Positions 1 to 12,843 are shown, numbered from the stretch's first letter. The stretch: 64,000 nt of DNA from Roridomyces roridus (GCA_029378245.1 JARKIF010000002.1:2604001-2668000), one strand, 5' to 3'. Notes: generated by a model not told the origin, from the letters alone. Numbers and translations are program-made.

Positions 1-109
1 ACCCGAATCCGAAATCACACTACTTTGCGCCCCTCAACTCTCCTCCCAGTCCGTGGTCACGTTCTCTCTGACATTCTTGTTCTCAACCTCATCTTAGCAT
101 CGCTCCACA

Positions 110-2099
110 ATGGTCCTTCCTCACCAGACTCCCTACGTTACCCCCCACATCCTCCACAAGAACTATGCCCAGGCCCACGACTCTGAGCAGTTCGGCACCC
201 GTATGCTCGCTCCGTCTCACTGTCTCCTGTTCTCGCTCATTCGCTTCGCAGTTATCGGCCGTGACCTCGAATACTTCTCGCAGGCCGGCTTCGACATGGA
301 TCGGATCCAGATTAAACGCAATGCCCCCGTCGCCCTCCTCTACGAAGACGCCATCCGTAACGAGGGCGCCATCATCTCCTCCTCGGGCGCACTCATCAAC
401 TTTTCCGGCAAGAAGACTGGCCGCAGCCCCAAGGACAAGCGCATAGTCTTTGAGGAGACGAGCAAGGACGACATCTGGTGGGGGTCTGTTAACATCAAGA
501 TGGACGAGCGTTGGTGCTTCATACTCTCGTCACTTGCATGCTTCTGACCTTGCACAGATACCTTTGAAATCAATCGCGAGCGGGCGATTGACTACCTCAA
601 CACGCGTGACAACGTGTATGTCTTTGACGGATACGCTGGCTGGGACCCCAAGTACCGAATCAAGGTCCGGGTCATCTGCGCGCGCGCATACCACGCCCTA
701 TTCATGGTACGTCATTTGCATCCCAATTTGGCAAATCTTCTCACTAATGGGGATACTAGAACAACATGCTCATCCGACCGACCGAGGAGCAGCTCGCCGA
801 CTTTGGCGAGCCCGACTTTATCATCTACAACGCAGGCCAGTTCCCCGCCAATCGCTTCACCAAGGGCATGAGCTCCACCACCTCGGTCGAGATCAACTTC
901 AAGCGGATGGAGATGGTCATTCTCGGCACGGAGTATGCCGGAGAAATGAAAAAGGGTGTCTTTTCCGTCATGGTCCGTCCATTTCATTCTCCATGCTCGC
1001 GTCTACTAACTCTATCACAGCACTACCTTCAACCCGTCAAATTCGGGCAGCTCTCTCTCCATTCCTCCGCCAACGTCGGGATTACCAACAACGATGTCAC
1101 CCTGTTCTTCGGTCTGTCGGGGACCGGCAAGACCACTCTCTCCGCCGACCCCAACCGTCTGCTGATTGGTGACGACGAGCACGTCTGGTCCGACAGCGGT
1201 GTCTTCAACATCGAGGGTGGATGCTATGCCAAGTGCATCAACCTGTCCGCCGAGAAGGAACCCGAGATCTACAATGCCATCCGCTTTGGCAGCATCCTCG
1301 AAAACGTCGTCTACAACCCCGTCACCCGGGCGCCCGACTATGACGATGTCAGCATCACCGAAAACACGCGATGCGCCTATCCTATTGAGTTTATACCTAA
1401 TGCCAAGATACCCTGCGTGGTCGACCGTCAGCCCAGCAACATTATCATGCTGACCTGCGATGCTTTCGGTGTCCTGCCGCCAGTGAGCAAACTGACGCCG
1501 GAGCAGGCAAGCTACCACTTCCTTGCGGGCTACACCTCGTCAGTCGCCCCTGTTTCTTTGATTTCCTACTTGCTAAACCTGTACAGGAAAACCCCAGGAA
1601 CGGAAGATGGTGTCTTGGAGCCGATACCTACCTTCTCCACTTGCTACAGCGCGCCTTTCATTGTCCTTCACGTGGGTGTTTGCCGTGATGACCCTGCCTC
1701 TTGCTAACGATACTACAGCCTGGACGCTACGCCGAGATGCTTGCCGAGCGCATGGCGAAGCACAAGGTCGACTGCTGGCTCATCAACACCGGCTGGACGG
1801 GCGGCAAGTACGGCACCGGCAAGCGTTGCCCACTCAAGTACACGCGGGCCATTGTCGACGCCGTGCACTCTGGTGAGCTCGCCAAGGCCGAGTTTGAGAA
1901 CTTTGGCACTTTCAACCTGTCGATCCCCACGCATGTCGAAGGCGTCCCTAAAGAGGTCCTCAATCCACACACTGCCTGGCCCGACAAGGAGGCGTTCCAG
2001 CGCGAGGTGCGCAAACTGGCTGGGATGTTCACCAAGGCGTTTGCTTTGTACGAGAAGGATGTCAAGGCCAAGGTTCGGATGGCGGGCCCCCAGATTTGA
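110..2099 (+). CDS. PCK1: Phosphoenolpyruvate carboxykinase (ATP)
   Basis: Cytosolic gluconeogenic enzyme that converts oxaloacetate and ATP to phosphoenolpyruvate, CO2 and ADP. Visible motifs are the kinase P-loop [14 protein letters not shown], the metal/nucleotide segment [32 protein letters not shown] and [10 protein letters not shown]; the C-terminus is AGPQI, the usual family ending. I read six introns with GT-AG ends. The one after GYTS (near 1537-1584, gtcagt...acag) is 48 nt, a multiple of three, so the frame stays open through it. Removing it gives [12 protein letters not shown], which is what the family has. The ATG at 110 follows a CT-rich leader. The promoter lies outside the window. 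Full length is about 540 residues, as expected. The enzyme normally works with the glyoxylate or methylcitrate routes during growth on acetate, lipids or propionate. Identification is secure. Confidence 0.97.
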
Positions 2100-2330
2100 T
2101 TTTTATATAATATAGAATTAGCGCGCTGCTACTACTCACACCATGTTGTACACAGAATGAAGGACCAAGTAATAATACATTTTATTAGGTTACACTGGCC
2201 GGAACTGAGTACTGAGCGCTCAGCCTGCGGAACTGCCAAACCGAGGTTTTGATCGCAGTCGGCGCAGCCATGTCAAGCGCGGTATAATTTGACTTCGAAG
2301 GACACCGGTTCTCTACGTTCCCTCCGCACC

Positions 2331-3540
2331 ATGAGCGACCCCGAGAGCGAACTAGCCGCGCTGCTTCCCCGCCTCGTACGCGATAGTCGCGTCCACTTCC
2401 TCGACAACTTGCGAACTGCGCTCATTGTCCTGGTCATCTTCCACCATGCCGCACTCTCATTTGGCGGGATTGGCGCGTGGTACTATACATCTCCGTGGCA
2501 CCCGCCCGAGTCATCTGCGATACTGGTGACTTTTGTTGCGGTGAACCAGTCATACTTCATGGGCACCTTGTTCTTCCTTGCGGGCCACTTTTCCGCGATT
2601 TCGGTCGACAGAAAACCGTGGAAAACTGTGGTTTCCGATAAATTTCAACGGCTGGGCATTCCAGCGGTTGTGTATACCCTATTTCTCCATGAAATAGCCA
2701 TTGCTCTCGTGCTGTGGTCAAGGAACGCGCCTATCGCGTCGACTTTGCTCCATTATTGGCTTGGCCTGCGCGGGGTCCGGGGGCCAGTTTGGTGCGTCAA
2801 ATGTTCCAGTCATTTTCAGACATTCATCGCTTCAAAGGTTCATTGCAACCCTACTTGTGTTTGATTTGGTCTACGTTATGATCAGAACATGCTTGCCCTC
2901 CTTCTCGTTCCTTACGCCCAACACGATTGGCCGTTATCGGGTGACGGTAGCACTGTGCTTGCTGAGCACGATTGTCGCTTCGTTTCTCATCCGGTGTTCC
3001 TGGCCAATTGGAACGACCTGGGCACCTCTCGACCTACAGCTAGGATATGCTCCGCAATACATTCTGGCGTATTTGGCGGGCACCTCTCTGTCCCGCATCC
3101 AACTATACTTGTTGGTGAACCAGCCGGCACAGCGTCTCGCCCTGGGATACCTCGGCGCCGTTGCTTCCCTGGCATTGATCGCCCTTCCCTTCGGATGGGA
3201 CTCGTCGCCTGTGTTCAACGGGGGCGCAAGCCTGCCGGCATTGCTCTACGCCATTTGGAACGAGCTGTCTTTCTACTTTATCGGAACGGCACTCTTTTCC
3301 TTCTTCCATTCCTCGCCATACACGACGAAACGGTGGGGCAATGCGAGTCGCTACTCGTACGGTGCCTTCCTAGTGCATTCCATCGTCGTTGTGGCCCTGC
3401 AGATCTTGGTGGACAAGACTTTTAAAGCCTCGCTCAATGGGGTCGTCGCGACAGCCGTCGTCGGAACCGCTGGAACCTTCATCAGTTGGGCTGTATCTTG
3501 GGCGCTAATCCGTATCCCAGGAGTTGGGCATATAATTTAA
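2331..3540 (+). CDS. Acyltransferase 3 family integral membrane protein
   Basis: Multipass membrane protein of about 380 residues. The start region reads SRVHFLDNLRTALIVLVIFHHA, matching the first helix of acyltransferase-3 proteins, with the D-x-L-R motif and a histidine pair at the end of the helix. About ten hydrophobic segments follow. Members move acyl groups between carriers and acceptors at membranes; the substrate cannot be told from sequence. One 46 nt intron (gtgcgt...caaag, near 2793-2838) joins RGPVW to FIATLLVFDLVYVM. The ATG at 2331 begins MSDPESELAALL. An upstream in-frame ORF extension has no ATG. Confidence 0.85.
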
Positions 3541-3569
3541 CAATGTGAGTCACTTTCGGTCATCGCATC

Positions 3570-3656
3570 GACGTGTTCGCCTGTGTTTTTGAAAAAGAGA
3601 AGAACACGTATCGAACACGTCTGTACAATCAACGTGTACCCCTATTTCGAACACGT
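3570..3656. promoter_or_regulatory. Cluster of five ACGTG cores in the BiP promoter (putative UPR element)
   Basis: Five ACGTG/CACGT cores lie at 3571-3575, 3605-3609, 3616-3620, 3632-3636 and 3652-3656, 50 to 140 bp upstream of the BiP start codon. Three share the longer form GAACACGT. ACGTG is the core recognised by Hac1/XBP1-type bZIP factors of the unfolded protein response, and BiP is their classic target. Binding itself is inferred. Confidence 0.6.
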
Positions 3657-3707
3657 CCTGTTGCTCTTTAAAATGAAGCCAAGTAATTTGCTCTACCATC
3701 AACTACA

Positions 3708-6296
3708 ATGCCTCGCATTCCTCGTTCTCATCGACGCCCAACGCGCACTCAGGCGAACCGCGCTTTATCATCGTTCGCAGCCATCTGTCTCGTCGTTCTA
3801 GCTATCATATGCCTTTGTCCGGTTCCCGCTCGTGCGCAGGATCAGCGCTCGGAGTACGGGCATGTTATTGGCATCGGTGAGTGGTTTGGTGGGACTCGCA
3901 TAAATTACCAACTCCTCCTCCCCAGACCTCGGTACTACGTGAGTTTGAAATCCTTATACTGCAACGATTATCTTACCCCGCATTCAAGTTATTCCTGCGT
4001 TGGGTGCGTCTCGAATTTTTCAGCGCTTTCAATGATCTGAATGCGATCTTTTTAGCGTGCACCGTAACGGACAAGTGGAAATTATCCCAAACGATCAAGG
4101 TCATCGGATTACTCCGTCCTGGGTCTCTTTCACGGAAAATGAGCGACTGTATGTTGTGCTGTTTCGTTTGAACTCTACTAACTAATCTGCTTTATAGCGT
4201 CGGCGACAGTGCCAAAGCTGCTCTCCACTCCAACCCTGCCAACACCGTATTCGACGCGAAACGGATGATTGGCAGGAAGATGGACGACCATAATTTGAAG
4301 CAGGATATGAAGCACTGGCCATTCAAGGTTACGGACAAGAATGGAAAACCGACGGTTACCGTCGAGTACCAGGGCGAGATGCGCCACTTTGTGAGTGGCC
4401 TCGAGAATTGTTTTTTTTTTTTTTTGACCAAACGCCATTATAGTCTCCGGAAGAAATTAGCGCTATGGTTCTCGTGAAAATGAAGGAAACAGCAGAGGCG
4501 TATCTGGGTGAAAAAGTGGGTTTTTTCTCCACCCTTGACTGGCCAAAATCTGACGACATTGTCTAGGTCACCCACGCTGTGATCACCGTGCCCGCCTGTG
4601 AGTTGCTTCCGTTCTTTCCACGCACTCGTACTTACCGCACGCAGATTTCAACGACGCTCAGCGGAGTGCGACCAAAGACGCAGGCACAATTGCCGGCCTC
4701 AATGTGCTGCGCGTTCTAAATGAACCGACGGCCGCCGCTCTCGCCTACGGGTTGAACAAAGAAGGCCCAGAATCGAAAATCCTCGTTTACGATCTCGGCG
4801 GAGGGACTTTTGACGTATCGCTACTCTCGGTCGAGGATGGCGTGTTCGAGGTACTGTCAACAGCTGGAGACACCCACCTCGGAGGCGAAGATTTTGATAA
4901 CCGCGTCGCGGACCATCTCATCAAGACGTACGAGAAGAAGACTGGACGTAATGTTTCAAACGACCAGCGCGCGCTCGGCAAGCTGAAGCGGGAAGTTGAA
5001 CGGGCCAAGAGGACTCTGTCGAATCAACAGAGTGCCCGGATCGAAATTGAGAGCTTTGAGAATGGTCGTGATTTCACGGAAGTCCTCACGCGAGCCAAAT
5101 TCGAGGAGTTGAACAGGGACTTGTTCAAGCGTACTCTGCGGCCGGTGACCCAGGTCCTTCGGGATGCCAACGTGAAGAAAGAGGAAGTCGACGAGGTGCG
5201 TTCAGCGTTTTCTCTACCTTCTTTTCAGGCTACTAAACTTTGTGACAGATAGTTCTCGTTGGGGGTTCCACTCGCATTCCAATGGTACAGCACCTCCTCA
5301 GCGAGTACTTTGGCAAAGAACTGTCAAAGGGAATCAATCCGGACGAAGCTGTGGCGTTCGGTGCGGCGGTTCAGGGGGGTATTCTCTCGGGTTACGACCA
5401 ACGGACCCTCGTCGTGGATATCGTCCCTCTGACTCTTGGAATTGAGACTACTGGGGGCGTCTTTGCGAAGGTTCTCCCGCGGGGTTCAACCATCCCGACT
5501 AAGAAGACCCAAACGTGAGCACACTTGATTATTTTGCTCTGTTCTCCATATTGATTTCGACCCAGTTTTTCAACTGCAGCTGATCAGCAACAAACCGTGT
5601 CGATTCAGGTGTTTGAAGGGGAGCGTACGTTGACCAAAGACAACAACCATCTCGGACAATTCGAGCTCTCGGGCATTCCCCCGGCGGCTCGAGGCGTACC
5701 ACAAATTGAGGTCACGTTTGAGGTGGACGCTAACGGAATCCTAACGGTTGGCGCTTCCGACAAGGGATCGTAAGTTGTCCGACCTTCAGATGATACCCTG
5801 TTTCTTAATTTATGGTGCAGGGGCAATGCGAAGAGCATTACAATCACAAACGAGGCGGGCAGACTCACTGCAGAGGAAATCGAGGCTATGATCGCGGACA
5901 GCGAGGCGTTTGCGGCCGAGGCAAGCAAAATTTCCTTTCGTATTCTCCCGGCACAGCTGATGAGGCGGTATTAGGATGAAATGCACCGCAAGCGGATCGA
6001 GACTTTGAACTCTCTATCTACCTTGGTCTTTGATGCGACCAAGGCGGAGTTCAACGATCAAGGCGGACTCGGTCGCAAGCTCAAAGAGATCGACAAGACC
6101 TCCCTGCAGGCAACCAAGCGGTGGATCGAGGAGGAGGGACCCTCTGCATCGCTTGAAGAATTGGAAGACAAGTTGGAAGGTACGGCGTTTGTCTGATGGC
6201 CATGCAGTGCGCTCACGCGTTGTAGACGTCCAGAACATTATCAAAGTGTACAGCTCTGAGGGGGATCCTTATGAGTGGGATCACGTAGAGCTCTAG
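3708..6296 (+). CDS. KAR2: ER Hsp70 chaperone (BiP/Kar2) with C-terminal HVEL
   Basis: ER luminal Hsp70 that folds and translocates secretory proteins using ATP. The N-terminus has a basic stretch then a hydrophobic signal core ([21 protein letters not shown]). After splicing, the ATPase signature reads GIDLGTTYSCVG. Further motifs are [34 protein letters not shown] and the substrate-domain segment [11 protein letters not shown]. About ten short introns interrupt it, including one near 4410 with a T17 run. The last exon encodes [19 protein letters not shown] then HVEL and stop, an HDEL variant consistent with ER retrieval. The product is near 640 residues, close to BiP length. The ACGTG cluster upstream fits UPR control. 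Confidence 0.95.
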
Positions 6297-6514
6297 ATGC
6301 TGTGCTTCTTTTTTTGTTGTTCCTCACTCCAAATTCGGACCCGTTTTTGTTCCAAATTTGGGTACCAGCGCCGCTGATTCGAGAAAGTTCCAACAGCAGC
6401 TTGGATAGCGACACGAAGACAAAGCACTGGTTTCCATGGCCTTTTGACTCTTTTTCAAGCTGTGTGGTCCCTATGGTATATAAAGCACTCTTTTTTTTCT
6501 GAATCTCCATAATC

Positions 6515-7009
6515 ATGTCCCCCATCCTACAAACCCTCCAAGCTCGTCGCGCGTCCCATTTCTTCTCCAATACCCTATGCTACAACGAACAGTAAGCCCA
6601 GCTTGTTCACTCACCGACTTCTTGACTCAGAATTTCGCAGCAACCAACTAATCACTTGTCCAATGAGTCGAGCTGACCTCATTGTAACGTGCGTAATAAT
6701 TGGTGAGTCGGTTCAAGTTGCCACTCGACTACCGCTAATACTCTCGCAGGCTTGTTTATTGCATTCGGTCTCCTCTTCTGCATCCTCAAGAATGATTTAT
6801 GTTGCTGCTTGTTCTGCAGTTGCCCCACCCGGCGTAGGCCGCGTCGCATGCCATCGTTGCCAGCGCCACGCTATAGCAGCTACCACCGCATGACGCCCAT
6901 GGACCCACAATCCCCAATCTCACCCTTCCACAACATAACCTCTGAGGAAACGCTAGTTGAACTTCCGGAGAAAGCCCACCCAGCCACTCATTCATACCTC
7001 ACTTCCTAA
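6515..7009 (+). CDS. Small cysteine-rich single-pass membrane protein
   Basis: Unrecognised protein of about 130 residues in three exons. Exon 1 (MSPILQTLQARRASHFF...) ends at a gtaagc donor near 6591 and joins at tcgcag near 6640. The second intron (gtgagt...cgcag, 6703-6749) splits the membrane helix. Spliced, the helix reads ADLIVTCVIIGLFIAFGLLF. It is followed by CCCLFCSC, likely palmitoylated by analogy, then a basic RRRPRR stop-transfer and a proline-rich tail. The layout resembles small fungal membrane proteins of the PMP3/proteolipid style, but no family match is claimed. Confidence 0.6.
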
Positions 7010-7124
7010 ATCTCGGACACTCCCTACCCACTTGCAATTAATTAACAAGTTCTGTATAATAGCTTTGTGTGTATGACTAGGGACAATGGTATATAATGCT
7101 ACATGTATTACTACTTACGCCGCG

Positions 7125-9795
7125 TTATTCTATCTTCTCGGTGTCAGAAGAAAGCGTCCGTTTGGCAGTTTCCTCGATCGGAACTGCAGCAGCAGAAGTG
7201 GAATCAGCACCGGCGGGGGGTTCGCTCGCACTAGCACCAGTAGAGGCAGTCAACTCCTGTAGCGGGCTACTTTTGAACCTTCCACGCGGGGTCCCGGGGG
7301 CGGCGCTGACCCGCCCCCGGCGTCCCGCACGAAGCACAGCCTCGAGGGGCACGTCAGCGCCAGGTGGCAGTGACCCGCTGCGTACCGGGACTTGTCTTCC
7401 ACCCGATACACCCGGAGTAAACTCCACAGTAGCAGGAGCGGGCTCGGGTGACGCTGTAAGATCAGCGCCTTGAACGAGTATGGACGGCACAGCAGTAGCA
7501 GCATCCGTGGGAGGCAGAGTGGTCGGTGTGATGGCCGGAGATCCCGGTGCACTATGGGCTTTGCCGTCTCCCTCCTCGCGTTGTTCCGGCGGAACACTCC
7601 GTGATCGGAAAAAGTTGAGGTTGCGTTTGCCCGAGGCAGCCGGTGGCGCGAGACCCTTCTCCGTTGCAGGGGCGGCAGGCTGCTGGCCGTGATGATGTCC
7701 CGGGTGCACCTGGTGAAGATGTCCGTGGTGGCTAACGTACGTCGCCTTGGCGCCCTCCTTGTCGAATTCGTCGAAGATTTCCTCGCCAATGAGCTCTTCC
7801 AAAACATCCTCGAGCGTGATGATACCAAGAGGCATGACCGCAGGATCGAGACCCTCGAGAAGCTGCAGGAGGTGAAATTTAGCGGGCCTTGCCATTCCGA
7901 AAACTCCAATCATACCTCGTCAGCACCAGCCTTGCCCAACGCCGCATCGGCCGGCATACTCTGCTCGAGGCCCGTCATCGCAAAACTCATACCACGTTCG
8001 CCAGCCTCTTTGGAGCCTCTTCGGGACCGGCTCCCTTTTACAGGAACGCCAGCTTCCGGGTCCGCAGCATAGTCCTTGACAACCACACCAGCAGCATCGT
8101 CGCCTTTAGAGCTTCCCTCCGCAGCGGTAGTCGTACCCTCATCTTCGTCATCGCTGCTGTCCGAATCACTGCTGTCGCCTAGCCCCACTTTTTCCCGAAG
8201 ACGCTGCGTCATCCCTCGCTTAACCGCCTTCTTCACGCTCTTGGCCTTTTCGACGCTAAACCGGCTCACGATGGCGATGTGCGACCGGCCTTCCTGGAAC
8301 TTGTCCAAGATGCCGAGAAGCTGGCACGCTCTGAGTATCCGGGCAAATCGAATCATGTAGACCACGCACCGACTGATTATTCGGGACAAATGGAACCGTG
8401 TTCAACGGTACCGTCCTCAACGAAACGGCATCCTTTGGATCGAGCAAAACCAACTGCTTGACAAGCAAAATACCCAGAATCTTCTTCACTTTTTGTGTGG
8501 CTGAAGGGGCATTGGGACCTCCGACGCGCGTAGAGACAGGCGCATCGATCTCCTCGTACACGGGGATACGGCTGTGTCCGCTGGCCACGATCTGCTTGAG
8601 GAGCTCATAATCCAGTTTAGACTCGATGGAGAGCATAAAGACGTTTTCGATGGGAGTCATCGCCTGGTCAAGGGATGAATATACTATTTGTCAGGAACTG
8701 GGTCCACAACGCACCTCCCTTACAACCTTCTCCTGCAAGTCAAGCGTCGCGCCAATGATCGTGACGGTGTCCACTTTGAGGTCTCCCCCGTGATGCTGCA
8801 AGTTGGAATGCATGGCGATGAGTTCCTTCAACTCTGCAGGGCTTTAGCCACCAACTCATATAAATTCCACAGCACGAACCAGCACGCCGGTAGATCAACC
8901 CGTGATGAGGACCCAGTACCCATTCCAACAGCTTGGAGACAGGCCAGGAGACGATTCCCTGTTTCGTTGTTTCGGTGTGCCATCCCGGATGCCAAAGGTG
9001 GACCCACCATTGCGTAAATAAGACCTTGCGTGAATGGCGCAAAGGTAGCCCCGAGGTATAGACCATATCTTGTAAATTGTGGGATGATTTCTATGAAGCT
9101 GGAGCAAAAGTAAGTACCTCGTAAATATTGATTGTGGGATGATTTCCGCGAAGCTGGAGCAAAGTAAGTACGGGTCGGTCCGTGCAAATAGACGTACATA
9201 ATAATCAGGACACTACGAAGAAAGTCAGTTTTGGGGCGCGATGCACGAAGCAAAAAGATACTTGCGTGCTGACCACAACCGCTTCGATACCACCGCCAAG
9301 TACGGGGTCGGATATAATGGGGAGCGTTTCGTTGACGATCATATTGCACAGAAGTAGTGTGACGAGTAGAAGGTGGCCATTCTTGCGGATTGGTATTATT
9401 TTGCTAGCGTATTTCTTTTGGTCTGGGGTGCCGCTGAGGGAGAGGACATTGAGTTGAGTCTCATCCAAGCTCATATATCCCAGAGTGAGCCCGGCGAAGA
9501 GGCCGGAGAGCAGCACCAGCACCGGCTTGATTCGTTGACGTCAACCAGAGCGGACATGCGAGGGGCAGCAGAAACGCACGATGAGGACCGCAAAGACGAT
9601 ATCCCTGGTCTTTGTATGGTGAGCAAAAATATCATACTTGGGCGCCACAAGACATACAGAGTGAGGATCAAATCCGTCCTCCCGCTTCACATACTGCCGG
9701 GAGATGGAGAGTTTTGCAGATGCCACCGAAAATAAGGTGTATATGAGGCGGGATGTATGGGGACCAATGGCCGTGCGCAGCTTGAGGGGCGCCAT
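7125..9795 (-). CDS. MAM3: DUF21-CBS membrane protein (MAM3/CNNM type)
   Basis: Predicted vacuolar or plasma-membrane protein tied to divalent metal homeostasis, like yeast Mam3 and animal CNNM. The N-terminal exon runs from MAPLKLRTAIG. The DUF21 domain is clear: LSGLFAGLTLGYMSLDETQLNVL, then LLVTLLLCNMIVNETLPII. The CBS pair follows: TPIENVFMLSIESKLDYELLK with SGHSRIPVYEE, and later FQEGRSHIAIVSRF and LGIITLEDVLEELIGEEIFDEFD. A long acidic/serine insert (GDSSDSDSSDDEDEG) lies inside the second CBS motif, as in other fungal members. The tail is disordered and includes a His-rich stretch (HHGHLHQVHPGHHHG), a plausible metal-binding site. Several introns are present; exons between 8660 and 9500 are approximate. 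Confidence 0.88.
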
Positions 9796-10242
9796 GACGG
9801 TCGAGACAAAAGCCAACAACGCCAAGAACTACGAAATGTTACATAACACGCTGATTTGTTTCGATCCGCTTCAACTGTCTGCCCCGTGCCGGCCTGAGGG
9901 CATTCCAGACGTGGAAATTCAGAAGCAGTCGGACCTCCAGCGCGCTGTAGACTGATCACGAGGAGGAGGTCTATTCCCTGGACGAGGATAGAATGATCGG
10001 CGGTTGACCTCATTTGCTCGTCATTCCAGGTCATTACTATGCGTTTCTGTGGCTTCAATCGCGCTAAGTAGGTCAATTAGGACGTTTGAGCGGTTGATGT
10101 AGAGTCACTAGGCGCAGTCGGGTCTAAGCCTGCTCCGCATGACAATTATAGGCACCCAAGGACCGCAGTTCGAGACACGCCATCATGAGTTCATATAAAG
10201 CCTGCATCATCGCCCCATTTCCTCCCACAACCCACCACCACC

Positions 10243-11193
10243 ATGGCTTGGACCGACGCTATCCTACTCAAAGTACATTCTATTCCTCAGACACTCACGG
10301 CCTTCTCATCGTCCACTACAGGTCGTCAACGTACTCGCGTACTTCCTCTTCTTGGGCTCAAACGCCTACTCCGTCGCTGGGGGCGCCTACGGCCTCGGAA
10401 GGGAGTCCTACTTCACGCCCGCTCCCTGGGCTTTCGCAATTTGGTCCCTCATCCATCTCTTACTCTTGGGCACAATCATCTACCAGTTCTTCGACTCTGG
10501 AAAAGGTGTCATCATCGACGGCATCAGCTGGCGCCTCCCCCTCCTTGCGGTTCTCCAGTCCATCTACGTGAACGTCTGGATCAAGGAGCACTACATCGTC
10601 GCGTTTGTGTTCTCGCTGTTCGTCAGCTCTGCTGTCACGGTAAGTCTCAAGTCTTTCGGAACGCAGGCCATCTCTCAACTTCTCCAAAGCACATTTATTA
10701 TGTCGTGAAGAAATATCACGTGGCTGATTCCGCCGCCGACGAGATACTCATTCACCTGCCTTTCTCTTTGTACCACGGGTGGTCTACTTTCCTCGTTGTC
10801 CTCACGGCGTTCCAAGCCTTTGGTGTCGATGCTGCGGCCAAGCCCGCAGGCATCTGGACCAAGGTTTTCGTCTTCCTCGCCCTGTGAGTCGCCGTTCTTC
10901 ATAGACGCTCCTTGCTAATCGCAGCCAGCTTCTTCCTCGAGGGAACTGCCGCGACCTACTCCTTCTCCACTGCCGAGGGAGACCTGCCCGCCTCTGTGGC
11001 CATCGCTTGGGCGTTGTTCGCCGTGTTTGCGCACCAGACCAGGAGCAGCTTCGTGCACTGGTCGGCCCTTGCGTTCGCCATCCTGTCGATCGTGTGGGTG
11101 CTCAAGGGTGCTTACGGCCTGTTTGTGAAGACCCGCGGCGGAGTTCGTCTGCATGACGAGGAACGTGCGCCGCTCGTACCTGGATCCGCGTAA
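10243..11193 (+). CDS. Multipass membrane protein, TspO/MBR-like
   Basis: About 250 residues with six to seven hydrophobic segments. After splicing, the N-terminus reads [20 protein letters not shown]. The segment [29 protein letters not shown] has the PAxWxFxIWxLI pattern of larger TspO/MBR-like proteins. Three introns split the gene (near 10271-10322, 10639-10709 and 10883-10925). The C-terminus is short and charged ([10 protein letters not shown]). The ATG at 10243 sits in the context CCACCATGG. Function is unknown; TspO relatives bind tetrapyrroles or sterols, but nothing here proves that. Confidence 0.65.
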
Positions 11194-11326
11194 TTGGTTG
11201 CAAAAGCTGGATTCGCATAAATTGTCGATTGTCGCCTGTGCTAGCATCTTTGTCCTGTACCTAGTGTAAACACTTTATCGCATCATGTGACCGTGACTGT
11301 GACCAAACGCGTCTTCTCCTTCCACC

Positions 11327-12680
11327 ATGTCCGCTGAAATGATGCTCACGTTCTATCGACGACTGTACCCCTTCAAGTCGATATTCCAGTGGCTCAACCA
11401 CTCCCCGACACCCGACAGCTTCTTTGTCAGGCGCGAAATCGCGTTTAATCTTCCTGGCGATGTCATTATCCGCTACAACTCGTTCAATGACCACGACGAA
11501 TTCAAAAGGCAGACTTGCAAGCTGAACCCCACCAGGTTTGAAATTGGGCCAGTGTATACAGCAAGGGTGCGTCCTATTCACTTCTCTCAGTTCTCATTTG
11601 ACGCGACTTTTTAGCCGCGGGACAGAAAAACAGCGCGTCCAGGCACCTTCAACCCCACTCACCGCGAACTTGTCTTCGACATTGACATGACAGACTACGA
11701 CCCCATTCGTACATGCTGCTCCGACGCCGACATCTGCAAACGCTGTTGGGCATTCATCGCTGCCGCCGTACGGGTCCTCGACACGGGCCTGCGCGAGCAA
11801 TTCGGCTATGTACATCTGCTGTGGGTGTATTCCGGTCGTCGTGGGATTCATTTGTGGATTTCAGACAAGGAGGCGATGGGGCTTACGGATGACCAGAGGA
11901 AGGCGATTGTGGGGTGGTTGACGGTCGTGCCCAAGGATGAGAGCAAGCGGCTCAATGTGCGCGCATTTGGGTCGAGGGCATTGCCTGCGTCGTTGCAGTG
12001 CGTCTCATTCCTTCCAACTCCACATTAATGCTGATTTGGCTGCTAGGGCCGCACTCGACCACCTCGCTGTGGTATTTACCGATCTCATACTAGAGGACCA
12101 AGACTGCTTCGGGTCAACCGACGGCTACGAAGCCCTCCTCAAACTCATCCCAGACGCGCGTGTTGCCGAAGCGCTCCGCGAACACTGGGCCTCCTCTTCC
12201 TCCTCTTCGGAAACAAAATGGAAGGACTTCAAAACCCAGATAAAGACATACCCAAAAGGGTCCACGGCTCGCGCAATCCTAACAGAGGCAATGGAAGACA
12301 TCATTCTCCAGTACACCTACCCCCGTCTCGATGAGAACGTCTCAAAAAAGCGGAACCACTTGCTGAAGGCACCGTTTTGCGTTCACCCGAAAACAGGGCG
12401 CGTCTGTGTTCCCGTCGACCCGGAGAAGATTGAAGAGTTTGATCCCGAGAAGGTGCCCACTGTCAGCCAGCTCCTTGGGGAGCTGGACAGCGGGGGCGAC
12501 GGGGATGAGCATCATTCCGATTGGGAGCGAACATCGCTCAAACCGTACGTCGATATGCTCGACAGGCACAATGCCGCCATTATGGGGGAAGTGAGGAATG
12601 AGAAGCGGGAAGCAGGTGGTGAGTTTCGTTCCTTTTTCTCCTTGGATCGCGTTGACTCGAGGGCAGATCTGTCTTGGTGA
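11327..12680 (+). CDS. PRI1: DNA primase catalytic (small) subunit
   Basis: Makes the RNA primer for DNA polymerase alpha at replication forks. The N-terminus MLTFYRRLYPFKSIFQWLNH and the segment RREIAFNLPGDVIIRYNSF match PRI1. The catalytic acidic pair appears as ELVFDIDMTDYD. The zinc motif has cysteines in CCSDADICKRCW, and VYSGRRGIHLWISD carries the conserved RRGIHxWxxD. Three introns (near 11565-11613, 12000-12048 and 12617-12665) are removed. The last joins to ADLSW and stop, similar to the short acidic-W tail of other PRI1 proteins. Length is about 400 residues. ATG 11327 is in a CACCATG context. Confidence 0.95.
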
Positions 12681-12843
12681 TGCTTCAACTTGCTTCAATG
12701 CTTGCAAGATGTACCAACTTGTATTTATACCGAGCCTTTGACTGTATGGACGCTAGGGAGATGACTGCACAGACCGCACAACAATAAAAACAGACAGATT
12801 CAGAACTACATACACCCAGACAGAAGCAAAGAAAAAAATCTAC

